Origin: Symbiodinium natans
Taxonomy: Eukaryota > Sar > Dinophyceae > Suessiales > Symbiodiniaceae
Length of the DNA: 27,500 nucleotides
Direction: 5' to 3'
NCBI GenBank assembly: GCA_905221605.1
Contig: CAJNDS010002198.1
Span: forward strand, 234,160-261,659
Part shown: piece after piece, positions 22,801 to 26,437 of the stretch
How the letters are laid out: each line of letters opens with the position of its first letter
Numbering within the stretch: position 1 is the first letter of the stretch
Program-made: the position numbers and the translations under genes
The notes under the pieces: generated by a model
Database searches by the model: none
What the model saw: only the letters and a program-made list of their open reading frames with translations
Told to the model about the DNA's origin: nothing

Positions 22801-25800
22801 GGGCAGAATGTGCTGAAGGTGCAGAGCACGCTGGGCGCCAACCACCAACAGATAAGTATCCAAAGCGACTGGATAACCCTAGCAGAGGACAGGGCACCCA
22901 GCCAACAGCCAATAAGACTTACGCCAGTGCAGGAAACATGGATACAGAAGCAGACCCTGGGGGGAAGTAACTAAGTTTAGGGCTGGCAGAAATGAGTTCC
23001 CATGGAATCGGAAACTCATGTTCCGGACAAAGGTCAAAGTCAGCTGGGTTAACAGCTCGCCTGAGACCATCCGCAACAGCGTTACGAAAACCAGGCGTGT
23101 GGTCAATGTGGACAGAAATACAAAGGTGACGCTGCCACTGAAAGAAAGCAGGCAGGAGGGCACACATGCCACGCGCAGTTGATAAGCCCTTCCATGATGC
23201 ACGGGCTGATGCGACCCAGGCACCGGAGTAGCCACACACCAGGGGAGGGCCATCTGCGCAAGGAGTTCCCAGGCAGCAATGCACGACTGGGGGCTAAGGT
23301 CACCCGAAGGGAACCATGGAAATAATGAAGAAAGTTCAGAGGCGGAGAAGCGAGCACGAAACCACGCCGTGCAGCCAGAAGGGAACGACACAAACCCACC
23401 CAGGCCTGCATGACGGGAGTCCGCACACGCGTCGGCAAAAGCCTGGCATTCCAGAAGTGGCGCTAGGCGAAGGTCAAAAAGGGGAAGCGATTGAGACAGG
23501 CAGTCAGACCACATAGAGCGGACCACCTGCGACTCCTTGGAGAGTTTGCGATCTGAGTCAGGGGGCGCGCCGTTCCCCAGGAAAAAGAAGCGGAACTTCA
23601 GAAAGAAAGGGCTGAAACAGAGGCCGAGCGGACTGAAGGGAGACGACAACCGGTCAAGATAAAGGGGCGCCAGAGAAGGGCGAAAAGGCCGAAGCAGAGA
23701 GCAGACGCAGAGGAGCTTCCCTGTTAGCATACGCAGTGAATGCAATGGGGGCTGCGCGAACGGAACCCAAGAGAGAACGTAGTTTTTGGAGAGCTCCATG
23801 GTTGCTGAAAAAGAGTGCAGATCTAAACGCCAGCCGATCCATGTCACTGAGGCACCCAGAGAAGCTTTGCGCCAAGACATGGGCACACGGAGGACCAGCA
23901 GGAGAACGGACAGAAGTGCTGCCTGAGCAGGAGCAACGGAGGCCGGAAGGACGGACAGAAAGTCATCCACACAAATCCACAGACAGTGTGGTAGAAAGAG
24001 AAGCGTATGCGCAAGCCGGGACAGGAGGCCAGCAAAGCGCGCCCAATAGTAGCCGGAGGCACGGGCGCCAAAATTCAGCGTGAGGCATTGGCACAAACGT
24101 CCCCGGCGGTGAAAGCACAAGAGGCCCTGATCCGAAGGTCGAATCTTCAGGCGGCTGTGTGCCTTGCTAACATCAAGGACCAAGGCAACTAAACGCTGAA
24201 TGGCCGGAGCCAGTGGGAGGCAACGGCGGACTGAGCCAGAAACGCTGCTGTCCACCACAAGCCGAGGCGGGCGTTCCGGGGCCTTGACAGACCAAGCTTA
24301 CCCACGGCGGACTTGGAATACGGAGTGAGGCAACACCTCCCAGGATTTCACGGACCCAACCTTCCGATATCTCCTCAGTGAGGAGACCGTCCACAGTGGC
24401 TGGGTCCGACCGGGCGGATCCCCACGCAGAGTCACAATGGGAGGCAGCCGAGATTCAGGCGGCAAGAGAACGGGACATTACAGGCAACGCCTCCCGGTAC
24501 ACCCTCAACTAAGGTCACAACAGTCACGGTCAGGATCCCAACGCAGAGCAAAGCCTTCAATAAGAAAAGGCGGAAAGGTTGGCCCGGCGGAACGTTAAGA
24601 AGAGCAGCCCATTCAGAGTCAGATGAGATACCCAACACGGAACGAAGGTCCGAAAGGAAGGGCCTGAGGGCCGCATCTGGAATCGGCGGGGCTTTGGCGC
24701 CCGACTGTATGGCCTCATGGGTCCAGGATACGCTGCATCCAGGCAGAACGCAACTGACCTAAGGAATTGGGCCCTTGCGGGGTGGCCCAGAATGCCGTGG
24801 AACAAGTTCCAGCGCCGTCTTCTTCCACACGTGCAGAAGGTACAGGCCAGACCAGTTGCGCAGACAGGAAAGGAGCAACGATTTGTGCAATCTGCGTACA
24901 AAGAGACGATGGATAGCAAGCCGTGTCACGAGTGCGGAAAGTGCCGTCAGAGTTCTGCTGGCCCACGGTACGCACATGTGTGCCAGGCGCATGCGAGCAG
25001 ACAGAAGCAACAGCGGATAAAGCATGCAGATTAGAGACGAATGTCCATGACAAGATCATGGGGCACAGGCTGCAACCTCAACAGCATAAAGTGCATAGTG
25101 GCGGATCCAGGCAATACATGGGCGTCTGAGACGTGCACGGCCGTAGAGGATGCATGGCAGAGCGGCAACAGCAACAGGCCCGCTAGCACACAACCGACGG
25201 AGCGATATGCGAACGTTGGCGACAAGCAGATCCACGTGCTCACCATGAAGAGTGTCGATTGGAGCAATGCGGTCCGAACCCAGAGAGGCAATAGCACTAG
25301 AAAGGCGGGCAGATGCCCCAGAACAGAGATCCAGAAAAACGCGGGCTACCGGACGGTCAGTGGCCGGCGCCGCAGAAAACTATCCGACCCTCCTGACGGA
25401 CCGGACTCGATAGGCACGGCTGCGGGCAGTGTCATGCTCGTCCTTGCCGTTGCGTGCAAGGGTTGAACACCCTGACGAAGAATCGCTAACCCGCGCATTG
25501 GGGCTTTCAGGCGCTGAGGGCTTTAGGGGGTCAGGGCTTAGGTTTTATGGTTTTGGGCTTCAGATCTTTGGTGTGTCCGGGCTTTTGGGTCCTAGGGGTT
25601 CAGACATTTTGGGTTTTAGGGCTTTAGGGCTTCAGGGTTTCAAAGTCTTAGGGTTCAGGGTTTTGGGGGGGTTGGGCGGAGTATTTGGGCTTGCTATTCT
25701 GGAGGGTTCATGGGTGCTCAAAAGGGTTTTGTCAGGGTTGTATCAGGATGGTTTAAGAGTTTAAGAAATTCGGGTTTTCACAGGAGGGTTCAGGAGGGTT

Positions 25801-26425
25801 CTAGTAGGGGTTTGTCAGGATTGCCCGGGCGTAGGGATTTAGGGCTTGAGTGAAGTAGGATGACCCCAAGTAGGATCCCTTTTCGGGTGTACGCAAAACT
25901 CTACCTTTGTGCCTTCCTACCAAGTGAAACAGGGACCACGGTAGCACGTCGTACGGCCTTGAAAGAACCTCTATTGAAAACCGGACAGTACTGACGATAA
26001 AGGGGGGAACCACACACACACAAAGGGATTAGGGTTTAGGGTCTAGGGTCTAGGGTCTAGGGCTTAGGGTTTAGGGCTTAACCCAGCTAAGCCCTCAACA
26101 CTCCGGAAAACAGAGCCTCTCCAGACTCCTAAACCTCCCTGAATGAACCCCATGACCCCTACACCCCAGAATACCCCCCCCCCCTTCCCCTTCCCCCAAA
26201 TCCCTAAATAAACCCCTAAGCCCCTAAACCCTCAGCCTAAACCCTAAACCCTAGACCCTAAACCCTAGCCCTAAACCCTAAACCCGAAACCCGAAACCCT
26301 AAACCCGCCCGAAAACCCTAAAACCCTGAAACCTCAAATGCGGCCGATCCGAAACCCCCCCGACCTCGAAGCCCAAAGTGAGGGCGTAGGCCAAGACCAG
26401 GAGGTCGACGAAGTACTCGTAGGCC
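5636..26425 (-). CDS. Voltage-gated cation channel with C-terminal EF-hands, split into at least 23 small exons
   Basis: Seen: coding islands on the minus strand give, in order, all parts of one six-segment voltage-gated channel followed by two EF-hands. The recognised exons total roughly 1.1 kb (about 360 codons). Junction phases fit at nearly every step, and several motifs form only across junctions: the S4 series [14 protein letters not shown] (Arg at every third residue, from three exons), the EF loop [12 protein letters not shown] (two exons) and [14 protein letters not shown] (two exons). Family knowledge: single-domain and four-domain voltage-gated Na+/Ca2+ channels with EF-hand tails are common in dinoflagellates; one S1-S6 set suggests a single-domain tetrameric type acting in a membrane. 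Ion selectivity cannot be read: the pore stretch [16 protein letters not shown] has no obvious acidic ring at the usual place. Uncertain: the N terminus before S1, one short piece between S4 and S5, and the 3' end. Introns hold a retroelement and a PARP-like fragment, so expression is unproven, but I see no stop inside the recognised exons. Confidence 0.8.
5726..5855 (+). repeat. TTTAGGG array in the 0.24 kb intron
   Basis: About 18 heptamers with TTTCGGG variants. It fills over half of the intron between the exons at 5704 and 5949, the shortest array-bearing intron. Confidence 0.95.
5949..5995 (-). CDS. Channel exon: helix after EF-hand 2
   Basis: After GCTTTAG| the minus strand encodes [15 protein letters not shown]. 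The G-C-L/M-R-L-R-G-x-A-x-x-x-D-M sequence formed with the micro-exon is a strongly conserved stretch of dinoflagellate EF-hand channels, which makes this junction one of the firmest. The acceptor AG is itself part of a CCCTAAA-like sequence. Donor GAGCCG (GA type). Confidence 0.8.
6020..6277 (+). repeat. Two short TTTAGGG patches
   Basis: 6028-6072 and 6237-6277, separated by 160 bp of non-repetitive intron sequence with no gene seen. Confidence 0.85.
6551..6629. repeat. Weak foldback
   Basis: CCATATTAGGGCACTTAAGG pairs imperfectly with the inverted TTCCAGTAGTGCCCTCATTG segment (about 20 of 28). A smaller near-palindrome, GACTCCTTATAATAAGGACC, lies at 6736-6757. Confidence 0.4.
6859..6883 (-). 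CDS. Channel micro-exon: EF-hand 2, last part
   Basis: After GGCAGGAG| the minus strand encodes SDFLLGCL plus one base of Arg in 25 nt (28 nt if the acceptor is GGCAG). It supplies the loop's twelfth residue (Asp) and the exit helix. Donor GCGACGGG (GC type). Joined to the next exon it gives [14 protein letters not shown]. Confidence 0.75.
6896..7045 (+). repeat. TTTAGGG array
   Basis: About 12 good heptamers, then TTTGGGG and diverged units, beginning about ten bases from the 25-nt micro-exon at 6859-6883. Confidence 0.95.
7394..7438 (-). CDS. Channel exon: EF-hand 2, first part
   Basis: After GGTAAAG| the minus strand encodes [15 protein letters not shown] in 15 whole codons. It is the second EF-hand, with Ala in place of the first loop Asp (A-S-D-S-T-G-A-I), so calcium binding at this site may be weakened. 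Donor GAACGG (GA type). Confidence 0.8.
7456..7562 (+). repeat. TTTAGGG array
   Basis: About 15 heptamers including three TTTGGGG; starts 18 bases from the EF-hand 2 exon. Confidence 0.95.
7736..7886 (-). repeat. CCCTCAA and CCCTAAA array
   Basis: A first block of about ten CCCTCAA units changes abruptly into CCCTAAA. Orientation is opposite to the array at 7456 in the same intron. Confidence 0.95.
7935..7971 (-). CDS. Channel exon: linker between EF-hands
   Basis: After GCCCCAG| the minus strand encodes [12 protein letters not shown]. Preceded by ERMQA it reads [16 protein letters not shown], the linker that separates the two EF-hands in dinoflagellate channels. Donor GCGTCCGGG (GC type). 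37 nt. Confidence 0.8.
7990..8550 (+). repeat. Longest TTTAGGG array (about 0.55 kb)
   Basis: Near-perfect TTTAGGG to about 8230, then a decaying part with octamers TTTAGGGG and TTTTTAGGG and mixed slips. Almost the whole intron between the exons at 7971 and 8574. Confidence 0.97.
8574..8634 (-). CDS. Channel exon: EF-hand 1 loop and exit helix
   Basis: After GGCAGCAG| the minus strand encodes [19 protein letters not shown] with split codons at both ends. With the previous exon the loop is [13 protein letters not shown]1, N3, N5, G6, V8 and E12 all fit a canonical EF-hand. Donor GTTGCTTGG. 61 nt. Confidence 0.85.
8650..9150. repeat. Array cluster with orientation switches
   Basis: TTTAGGG (8650-8753), CCCTAAA (8850-8946), TTTAGGG (9005-9150), separated by 60-100 bp islands; all in the intron splitting the EF-hand 1 loop. 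Confidence 0.9.
9193..9227 (-). CDS. Channel exon: EF-hand 1 entering helix
   Basis: After GACTGAG| the minus strand encodes [11 protein letters not shown] and one base of a Gly codon: the E helix and the start of a calcium-binding loop. Donor GCCCGTGG (GC type). 35 nt. Confidence 0.8.
9320..9985. repeat. Array cluster with orientation switch
   Basis: TTTAGGG (9320-9462), then CCCTAAA (9573-9620 and 9700-9985, the last about 40 units with CCCTAAAA and CCCTGCA variants). The island 9463-9572 is not needed for splicing of the channel gene. Confidence 0.95.
10041..10100 (-). CDS. Channel exon: cytoplasmic helix after S6
   Basis: After CCTAG| the minus strand encodes [19 protein letters not shown] then two bases of Gln, a charged helix of the sort that links S6 to EF-hands. 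Donor GCAGCTCGG (GC type). 60 nt, and the junctions to both neighbours keep frame. Confidence 0.75.
10129..10780 (+). repeat. TGTAAGGGG minisatellite
   Basis: About 0.65 kb of a nine-base unit (GGTGTAAGG) with a 12-base GTAAGGGGTTGT version at its left end and GTCCAAGGG units scattered on the right. It starts out of a TTTAGGG patch (10104-10128). Open frames over it (Lys-Gly-Cys and Pro-Leu-His strings) are repeat translations. Confidence 0.95.
10781..11160. other. Intronic stretch with degenerate CCCTAAA
   Basis: 10790-10980 is non-repetitive and open on minus ([20 protein letters not shown]), but S6 splices directly to the post-S6 exon without it. 11025-11150 is diverged CCCTAAA. No gene assigned. 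Confidence 0.4.
11173..11222 (-). CDS. Channel exon: second half of S6
   Basis: After CCGTCAG| the minus strand encodes [16 protein letters not shown] plus two bases of a Lys codon. Donor GACGCTGG (GA type). It splices directly in phase to the 10.1 kb exon to give [15 protein letters not shown], so the intervening minisatellite region is intronic. Confidence 0.75.
11240..11645 (-). repeat. CCCTAAA arrays inside the S6-splitting intron
   Basis: A short patch at 11240-11272 and about 11 perfect units at 11565-11645; 11290-11560 between them is non-repetitive without a recognised gene. Confidence 0.9.
11681..11722 (-). CDS. Channel exon: first half of S6
   Basis: After GACCAG| the minus strand encodes [14 protein letters not shown] in 14 whole codons, ending CTG|GCACTCC (GC donor). 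It joins the next exon to form [18 protein letters not shown], with the Asn found at the S6 hinge position in many voltage-gated channels. Confidence 0.75.
11757..12374. repeat. Array cluster with alternating orientation
   Basis: TTTAGGG-like (11757-11862), CCCTAAA/CCCTAAG (11937-12038), TTTAGGG (12118-12200), TTTAGGG then TTTCGGG (12284-12374). The islands between include the pre-S6 micro-exon and two unassigned open stretches (12040-12115, 12205-12285). Confidence 0.9.
11908..11918 (-). CDS. Channel micro-exon: pre-S6 turn
   Basis: The minus strand has AAG|AC ATC CTA CAC|GTGAGTCG, a perfect GTGAGT donor. In the 11-nt form it joins the filter exon in frame to give DEAHILH and leads into VAFLSYVGF of S6. 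An 18-nt form starting after CCCAAG would encode PKDILH and also fits. It supplies part of the residues expected between filter and S6. Confidence 0.5.
12493..12613 (+). repeat. CCCTTAAAAA decamer array
   Basis: About eight near-perfect 10-bp units with partial units at the edges; related to CCCTAAA by added bases but evenly spaced at ten. Confidence 0.95.
12840..12921 (-). repeat. CCCTAAA array beside the filter exon
   Basis: About 11 units, some CCCTAAG, ending about 45 bases from the filter exon. Confidence 0.95.
12969..13008 (-). CDS. Channel exon: filter region
   Basis: After GGATCCAG| the minus strand encodes [13 protein letters not shown] plus one base. Following FQTL this resembles the x-G-G/G-x-x-W filter region of single-domain protist channels. 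Donor GCCCTGG (or GCTCGC four bases earlier). The intron before it is 2.6 kb and carries the PARP-like fragment. Confidence 0.65.
13037..13325 (+). repeat. TTTAGGG array
   Basis: About 40 units, nearly perfect, with one interruption near 13180; begins about 30 bases from the filter exon's acceptor. Confidence 0.97.
13326..13860 (+). other. Degenerate G/T-rich stretch, no gene
   Basis: 13330-13470 is non-repetitive with small palindromes (ACTACTAGTAGT). 13480-13830 is strongly diverged GGTTTTGGG-like sequence whose open frame (Phe/Leu/Gly-rich) is a repeat translation. Confidence 0.5.
13869..13988 (+). CDS. Coding-like island upstream of the PARP-like fragment
   Basis: The plus strand is open as [20 protein letters not shown] and on through [20 protein letters not shown] to a TAA at 13986-13988. 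It precedes the PARP-like units on the same strand, so it could be part of that gene. Minus frames are also open, which lowers confidence. Confidence 0.25.
   Translation, partial: GRLQNLAGTAATEPLGFDASLQLRWGIDERAALSPAMAD
14112..14155 (+). repeat. Direct repeat flanking the PARP-like units, copy 1
   Basis: GGAGGTAAGGGCCTTCTGCC onward, CT-rich, ending TTTTCTGGGTCT; copy 2 is at 14528-14571. It looks like intron or intergenic sequence duplicated with the coding block. Confidence 0.7.
14112..14575 (+). pseudogene. PARP-catalytic-domain-like gene fragment with internal duplication
   Basis: Seen: two related 70-bp units encode [20 protein letters not shown] (14155-14222) and [20 protein letters not shown] (14272-14343). 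After the second come [12 protein letters not shown] (about 14360-14395) and, one frame over, [13 protein letters not shown] (about 14407-14445). Known: G-K/x-G-x-Y-x-A-E...DQY, then LH..LY and VYY...CR.ALG, are landmarks of the ADP-ribosyltransferase (PARP) catalytic fold of the fungal/protist type. The frame change between the last two blocks and the doubled block mark it as broken, or as exons with a duplicated copy. A 44-bp flanking segment (GGAGG..AAGGGCCTTCTGCCCC) occurs before the first unit and again at 14528-14571. It lies antisense inside the 2.6 kb intron between the pore-helix and filter exons. Confidence 0.5.
14587..14642 (+). repeat. Short direct repeat after the PARP-like fragment
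   Basis: CCGTTCAAAGGATGRGGGTGG occurs twice about 35 bp apart. No coding meaning seen. Confidence 0.6.
14900..15113. other. Coding-like island, unidentified
   Basis: Non-repetitive 0.2 kb in the same intron as the PARP-like fragment. Minus strand reads [20 protein letters not shown]; plus strand reads [20 protein letters not shown] in one frame. Because the pore-helix and filter exons join in frame without it, it is not needed by the channel gene. Not recognised. Confidence 0.3.
15160..15270 (+). repeat. Irregular GTTCCCGACTCA repeat
   Basis: At least four copies of GTTCCC(G/A)ACTCA-like units with unequal spacing. No gene seen. Confidence 0.6.
15491..15604. repeat. Strong foldback (MITE-like)
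   Basis: Arms 15491-15539 and 15557-15604 are inverted copies with few mismatches (TAACCCTAAGGGTCCATGTA at the outer end). The arm ends carry CCCTAAGGG, a telomere-like palindrome. It lies about 35 bases from the pore-helix exon. Confidence 0.85.
15639..15696 (-). CDS. Channel exon: pore helix
   Basis: After TTGCGCAG| the minus strand encodes [19 protein letters not shown], the F-G-T/S-L-x-x-S-M-x-T-x-F-Q pattern of channel pore helices. Donor GCCTGCAG (GC type). 58 nt; the split first codon is completed by the turret exon to give ELLCQKFG. Confidence 0.75.
15900..16180. repeat. Opposed arrays around a foldback
   Basis: CCCTAAA/CCCCAAA (15900-15966) and TTTAGGG/TTTGGGG (16079-16180) point in opposite directions and flank an inverted repeat (GCAAGTCTACACCCCGG at 15977-15993 against its inverse at 16056-16072). 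Confidence 0.8.
16202..16274 (-). CDS. Channel exon: second half of S5 and turret
   Basis: After GTCTCAG| the minus strand encodes [20 protein letters not shown] then ETE and two bases of a Leu codon. The hydrophobic half completes S5; the Cys/Pro/acidic part is a turret. Donor GTGCCTGAG. 73 nt with phases that fit on both sides. Confidence 0.7.
16287..16450 (-). repeat. Degenerate CCCTAAA array
   Basis: Heptamers and octamers (CCCTAAAA, CCCCTAA) with a C-run; begins 13 bases from the S5/turret exon. Confidence 0.85.
16818..16856 (-). CDS. Channel exon: first half of S5
   Basis: After CAGCTGAG| the minus strand encodes [12 protein letters not shown] with split codons at both ends. The K-x-x-A-W-hydrophobic pattern is the usual start of S5. 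Donor GCCCCTCG (GC type). It joins the next exon to give [16 protein letters not shown]. Confidence 0.7.
16905..16954 (+). repeat. Poly-T/poly-G junction
   Basis: 16 T followed by GGTG, then 23 G, C and 7 G. Long homopolymers of this kind are also prone to sequencing error, so lengths are unreliable. Confidence 0.9.
17327..17398 (-). repeat. Telomere-like insert flanked by a 23-bp duplication
   Basis: TTAATTATCCCTAAACAGCC plus CTA at 17327-17349 is repeated at 17376-17398 with one difference; between them are only CCCTAAA-type units. A related island near 21.8 kb lacks both the insert and the duplication. Confidence 0.85.
17608..17641 (+). repeat. 17-bp tandem duplication
   Basis: GAAAGGACACCTTCTGT twice with no spacer or mismatch. 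Confidence 0.97.
17743..17775 (-). CDS. Channel exon: end of S4 and S4-S5 linker
   Basis: After GGCGAGAG| the minus strand encodes [11 protein letters not shown], following VRVA in frame and supplying the fifth S4 arginine. A GC donor lies at the suggested 3' end, but the phase does not match the next exon, so a further micro-exon of a few codons is probably missing between here and 16.86 kb. Confidence 0.55.
17846..18141 (+). repeat. Long TTTGGGG variant array
   Basis: About 42 units, nearly all TTTGGGG, with two TTTAGGG near the start and a few GTGTGGGG or TTGGGG slips. All six frames stay open, giving false proteins of the GLGFGVW type. Confidence 0.97.
18150..18930. other. Intron 7 remainder: islands and weak arrays
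   Basis: Small degenerate arrays (18402-18460, 18675-18720, 18931-18966). The 18320-18400 island is open on minus ([18 protein letters not shown]), and 18838-18930 is open on plus from [20 protein letters not shown]. Neither is needed by the channel gene and neither is recognised. Confidence 0.35.
19006..19039 (-). CDS. Channel exon: S4 voltage sensor
   Basis: After GTGCAG| the minus strand encodes [11 protein letters not shown]. Joined to its neighbours it gives Arg at five positions spaced by three ([14 protein letters not shown]), the hallmark of a voltage sensor. The donor is GAGCTGG (GA type). 34 nt. Confidence 0.8.
19104..19196 (+). repeat. TTTCAGGG octamer array
   Basis: Nine or ten perfect TTTCAGGG units, then three TTTAGGG heptamers: an eight-base variant amplified on its own. 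Confidence 0.97.
19402..19453 (-). repeat. CCCTAAA array
   Basis: About seven perfect units, followed at 19454 by a plus-strand open stretch ([20 protein letters not shown]) that ends at a GTGAGTAAG donor-like site. Confidence 0.95.
19948..19982 (-). CDS. Channel exon: S3-S4 loop and first S4 arginine
   Basis: After GAGCAG| the minus strand encodes [11 protein letters not shown] plus two bases (AG) of an Arg codon. With the next exon this gives [14 protein letters not shown], a standard entry into S4. 35 nt. The donor base assignment is ambiguous because AG is repeated at both ends of the intron. Confidence 0.65.
20020..20165 (+). repeat. TTTAGGG array
   Basis: About 20 units, ending in CTCAGGG variants. 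Confidence 0.97.
20335..20455 (+). repeat. TTTAGGG array beside the S3 exon
   Basis: About 16 units with CTCAGGG and TTTGGGG variants, ending about 20 bases from the S3 exon's donor. Confidence 0.95.
20474..20530 (-). CDS. Channel exon: S3 helix
   Basis: The minus strand encodes [18 protein letters not shown], the N-x-x-D-hydrophobic start of S3, ending CAG|GCCAGC (GC donor). The acceptor is either GTGCACCTGAG or CTCCAG, so the start may shift by a few bases. Confidence 0.7.
20580..20690 (+). repeat. Degenerate TTTAGGG array
   Basis: About 12 altered units in the S2-S3/S3 intron. Confidence 0.85.
20788..20881. repeat. Foldback (MITE-like)
   Basis: CTGGTTCTTTGTGGGGAATG on the left against its near-inverse at 20845-20881 (ends AAGAACCAG); the arms share about 30 positions around a TTTAAGAGATACTAT centre. 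Confidence 0.75.
20958..20997 (-). CDS. Channel exon: S2-S3 linker
   Basis: After GACCAG| the minus strand encodes [13 protein letters not shown], the basic aromatic linker that precedes S3 in this channel family (compare the usual FF..P..WWN). The exact 3' end is uncertain by one or two bases because AG occurs at both intron ends; a GC donor is adjacent. Confidence 0.65.
21375..21448 (-). CDS. Channel exon: S2 helix
   Basis: After CCCAG| the minus strand encodes [20 protein letters not shown] followed by VAVA. This is a typical S2 pattern: Glu at the start, a Phe/Ile-rich core, an acidic residue mid-helix, then Leu-Arg. The donor is GCTCAG. 74 nt, two bases of a split codon at the start, ending in phase 0. 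Confidence 0.75.
21470..21580 (+). repeat. TTTAGGG/CTTAGGG array
   Basis: About 15 units; a block of CTTAGGG and TTCAGGG variants lies at 21487-21555. Begins about 20 bases from the S2 exon. Confidence 0.95.
21781..21853 (+). repeat. Empty-site relative of the 17.3 kb island
   Basis: GGCTTAATTATTCCTAAATAACC and then AGGGGAACCCATGA match the flanks of the 17.3 kb insert with no telomere-like units between them. Confidence 0.7.
21950..22017 (-). repeat. CCCTAAA array
   Basis: About nine units grading to CCCGAAA, ending about 30 bases from the S1-S2 loop exon. Confidence 0.95.
22045..22108 (-). CDS. Channel exon: S1-S2 loop
   Basis: After AAGCAG| the minus strand encodes [20 protein letters not shown] and then Leu, a polar extracellular-type loop. 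Its first codon follows the S1 exon in frame. The exon leaves one base, giving a His codon with the next exon. The donor is GAGGGG, a GA donor of the dinoflagellate kind. Confidence 0.65.
22130..22186 (+). repeat. TTTAGGG array abutting the retroelement
   Basis: About eight units running without a gap into the GTTTAGCC end of the element. Confidence 0.95.
22187..22383 (-). repeat. B2 copy, outer 3' end of the retroelement
   Basis: Starts GTTTAGCCTAAGCACTAGTCCG immediately after a TTTAGGG array (22130-22186). No target-site duplication was found against the far end, as expected for tyrosine-recombinase elements but also for old copies. Confidence 0.8.
22464..22584 (-). repeat. A2 copy of the retroelement split direct repeat
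   Basis: 121 bp from CAGAAAACTATCCG to CGCTAACCCG, repeated at 25373-25493 with six substitutions and no gaps. It abuts B1 directly at 22584/22585. Confidence 0.85.
22585..22846 (-). repeat. B1 copy of the retroelement split direct repeat
   Basis: From TTTAGTCTAAGCACTAGTCCG to GCCAACCACC. It matches B2 (22187-22383) but is longer, with about 45 bp after AGAGCCATTGG and about 18 bp near 22815 that B2 lacks. Contains GGGCAGAATG twice. Confidence 0.85.
23040..23460 (-). pseudogene. RNase H domain of the intron-1 retroelement, frameshifted
   Basis: The first part (frame of 24258) shows [17 protein letters not shown], with the first catalytic Asp, and AAWELLAQ, with the Glu. The second part, in a different frame below about 23240, shows [29 protein letters not shown] and the final Asp. 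The middle Asp, normally just before the WKGLS segment, is not visible, so this domain is probably inactive. The frame ends at 22919. Confidence 0.7.
23650..24300 (-). pseudogene. Reverse transcriptase domain of the intron-1 retroelement
   Basis: The minus-strand frame starting at 24258 carries the RT core in order: VVDSSVSGS entry, motif A LDVSKAH (Asp at residue 29 of this frame), [19 protein letters not shown] as motif B, motif C WICVDDFL (Asp pair at residues 98-99) and [16 protein letters not shown] as motifs D/E, then a thumb-like segment. Catalytic aspartates are intact. Upstream, [12 protein letters not shown] (about 24394-24340) belongs to the same domain but lies in another frame, as does [16 protein letters not shown] (about 24630-24580). 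Frame breaks make this a dead copy as it stands. Confidence 0.8.
24890..25345 (-). pseudogene. Methyltransferase-like fragment of the retroelement
   Basis: The minus strand opens with [20 protein letters not shown] (from 25337), like the glycine-containing first motif of SAM-dependent methyltransferase folds, then [17 protein letters not shown] (near 25151), like the Pro-Cys motif. After an apparent internal deletion and a frame change near 25060 it continues [28 protein letters not shown] and [10 protein letters not shown] recall this order (methyltransferase-like, then RT) from dinoflagellate retroelement proteins; the family name is inference. Too damaged to be functional. Confidence 0.5.
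25373..25493 (-). repeat. A1 copy of the retroelement split direct repeat
   Basis: The 5' end of the element on the minus strand; equal in length to A2 (121 bp) with six differences. The sequence outside it (CGCATTGGGGC) does not match the outside of A2, which fixes the element end near 25493. Confidence 0.85.
25494..26027 (+). other. Intron 1 stretch upstream of the retroelement
   Basis: 25500-25830 is diverged GGGTTT/GGGCTT-like sequence; 25840-26020 is non-repetitive with a short direct repeat AAGTAGGAT. No gene recognised. Confidence 0.5.
26028..26335. repeat. Opposed arrays near the S1 exon donor
   Basis: TTTAGGG/TCTAGGG (26028-26082) and CCCTAAA/CCCGAAA (26215-26335), the latter ending about 30 bases from the S1 exon. 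Confidence 0.9.
26365..26425 (-). CDS. Channel exon: S1 helix
   Basis: The minus strand reads TTTCAG|G then codons for [20 protein letters not shown], a hydrophobic helix with the acidic end typical of S1, ending GAG|GTCGGG (GT donor). Length is 61 nt, entering with one base of a split codon, so at least one upstream exon must exist. It splices in phase 0 to the exon at 22.1 kb across an intron that carries the retroelement. Confidence 0.7.
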
Positions 26426-26437
26426 CTGAAAGGGGGG

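Larger units (their letters stand above)
22187..25493 (-). mobile_element. Decayed retrotransposon with split direct repeats, DIRS-group (Ngaro/PAT-like) layout
   Basis: Seen: in the element's own (minus) direction the order is A1 (25493-25373), internal region, B1 (22846-22585), A2 (22584-22464), 80 bp of other sequence, B2 (22383-22187). A1 and A2 are 121 bp each with 6 differences; B2 matches B1 apart from two internal gaps. Internal region: methyltransferase-like fragment, RT entry region, RT and RNase H, broken by at least five frame changes. Known: A1-ORFs-B1-A2-B2 is the split-direct-repeat layout of Ngaro and PAT elements, which use a tyrosine recombinase. Missing: no recombinase is visible, and only about 70 bp lie between the end of the RNase H frame and B1. 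An alternative is a full element joined to an internally deleted copy. It sits in intron 1 of the channel gene, same strand. Confidence 0.65.
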
